Source: Maribacter sp.
GTDB lineage: Bacteria > Bacteroidota > Bacteroidia > Flavobacteriales > Flavobacteriaceae
Direction of reading: 5' to 3'
NCBI GenBank assembly: GCA_002749285.1
Contig: PDPR01000009.1
Location: 1-64,000, forward strand
DNA length: 64,000 bases
Shown here: in pieces, positions 63,466 through 64,000 of the stretch
Numbering within the stretch: position 1 is the first letter of the stretch
How the letters are laid out: every line of letters starts with the position of its first letter
Made by a program: the position numbers and the translations under genes
Notes under the pieces: model-generated
What the model was told of the DNA's origin: nothing
What the model saw: the letters and a program-made list of their open reading frames with translations, nothing else
Database searches by the model: none

Positions 63466-63942
63466 ATGCTCAGCTGGAAGGATATAATCAATTTTAGTGT
63501 AAAAGGAAATCCCAAACCAGACCGGAGAGTGGAAAAAACCGATACGGAATGGCAGGAGGCCCTTAGTCCCGACCAATTCAACATCACTCGTAAAAAAGGT
63601 ACAGAAGCCCCACATTCGGGTGTCCTCTGTACTGCCCACGAAGCAGGTCGATACAATTGTGTTTGTTGTGGGTCCCCCCTATTCGATTCTACCATAAAAT
63701 TCGAATCGGGAACAGGCTGGCCCAGTTTCACGCAACCCATTAAGGAAAATGCAATACAGTATAAGAAAGATACCGCTTTTGGAATGGTACGGGTCGAGGT
63801 AATGTGCAATACATGTGATGCCCATTTAGGCCATGTTTTCCCTGACGGGCCAGGGCCGGGTGGCCTGAGGTATTGTATCAACTCCGAATCGCTTATTTTA
63901 GAACCCAGGGAAGCTGGGAAACGCACGGGAAATAACGATTAA
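63466..63942 (+). CDS. msrB: Peptide methionine-(R)-S-oxide reductase MsrB
   Basis: The 158-residue protein is a complete MsrB: zinc ligands C65 and C68 in NCVCCGSPLF and C114 and C117 in VMCNTCDAHLGHVF, the catalytic Cys C137 in GGLRYCINSESL and the substrate part SGTGWPSF. It repairs protein-bound methionine-(R)-sulfoxide. No signal peptide is evident, so the enzyme is cytoplasmic. The free-methionine counterpart lies at 54599-55051. Confidence 0.93.
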   Translation: MLSWKDIINFSVKGNPKPDRRVEKTDTEWQEALSPDQFNITRKKGTEAPHSGVLCTAHEAGRYNCVCCGSPLFDSTIKFESGTGWPSFTQPIKENAIQYKKDTAFGMVRVEVMCNTCDAHLGHVFPDGPGPGGLRYCINSESLILEPREAGKRTGNND

Positions 63943-64000
63943 GAATTTTCCAAGACCCAATATCCTACAATGGGCGGTAAAAAAAACATCGATGGGGCAA

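Overview
The window is a chromosomal segment of a gliding, Gram-negative bacterium of the Bacteroidota, almost certainly family Flavobacteriaceae. The evidence is a complete gldK-gldL-gldM-gldN set (gliding / type IX secretion motor), a secreted enzyme with a type IX C-terminal sorting domain, TonB receptors with a carboxypeptidase-like N-terminal domain, the block miaB-AAA regulator-lptE-secG-groES-groEL, many lipoproteins, and repeated promoters of the Bacteroidota type (TAnnTTTG, sometimes with TTG about 20 bases upstream). No rRNA, tRNA or CRISPR array was seen.

Left part (1-10.8 kb) is accessory DNA: a cut-off AT-rich lipoprotein gene, a dead IS982-family element, the 3' stump of a CatB-type acetyltransferase, a secreted GH8 glycoside hydrolase, an AraC/GyrI - ClbS - GyrI operon, two lipoprotein genes (one with a von Willebrand A domain), an IS200-type element, a GH16 lipoprotein and a small HTH protein. 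11.1-14.1 kb is a five-gene ArsR - thioredoxin - ArsP-like permease - ArsF-like - ArsG-like cluster, probably for organoarsenical or related metalloid resistance. 14.2-19.8 kb is a siderophore-type uptake cluster (TonB receptor, DUF4198, two small membrane proteins, PepSY reductase-like protein). 20.3-25.6 kb holds a small beta-barrel protein, a decayed transposase, an FGE-fold lipoprotein / YceI / ApbE trio, and a decayed IS3 element.

The middle and right part is largely core: an ABC-F protein, DUF983, an FAD oxidoreductase, gldNMLK, an arginase-fold protein that has lost its metal ligands, topA, a beta-propeller lipoprotein, the miaB-to-groEL block, then a copper module (small HMA protein, TonB receptor, CopA P-type ATPase, an HMA-AraC fusion regulator, a Cys-rich HYC_CC_PP protein), a free-methionine sulfoxide reductase-like GAF protein, purH, the cell-shape operon mreBCD-mrdA-rodA, a nuclease and msrB.

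The GldKLMN motor would support export of the GH8 enzyme found in the same window. The two metal clusters each pair a regulator with transport and thiol-rich proteins. The most unusual items are the HMA-AraC regulator next to copA with an inverted repeat at the copA promoter, the conserved-looking but ligand-less arginase homologue beside gldK, the FGE/YceI/ApbE trio without a visible flavinylation target, and two families of dispersed intergenic repeats.
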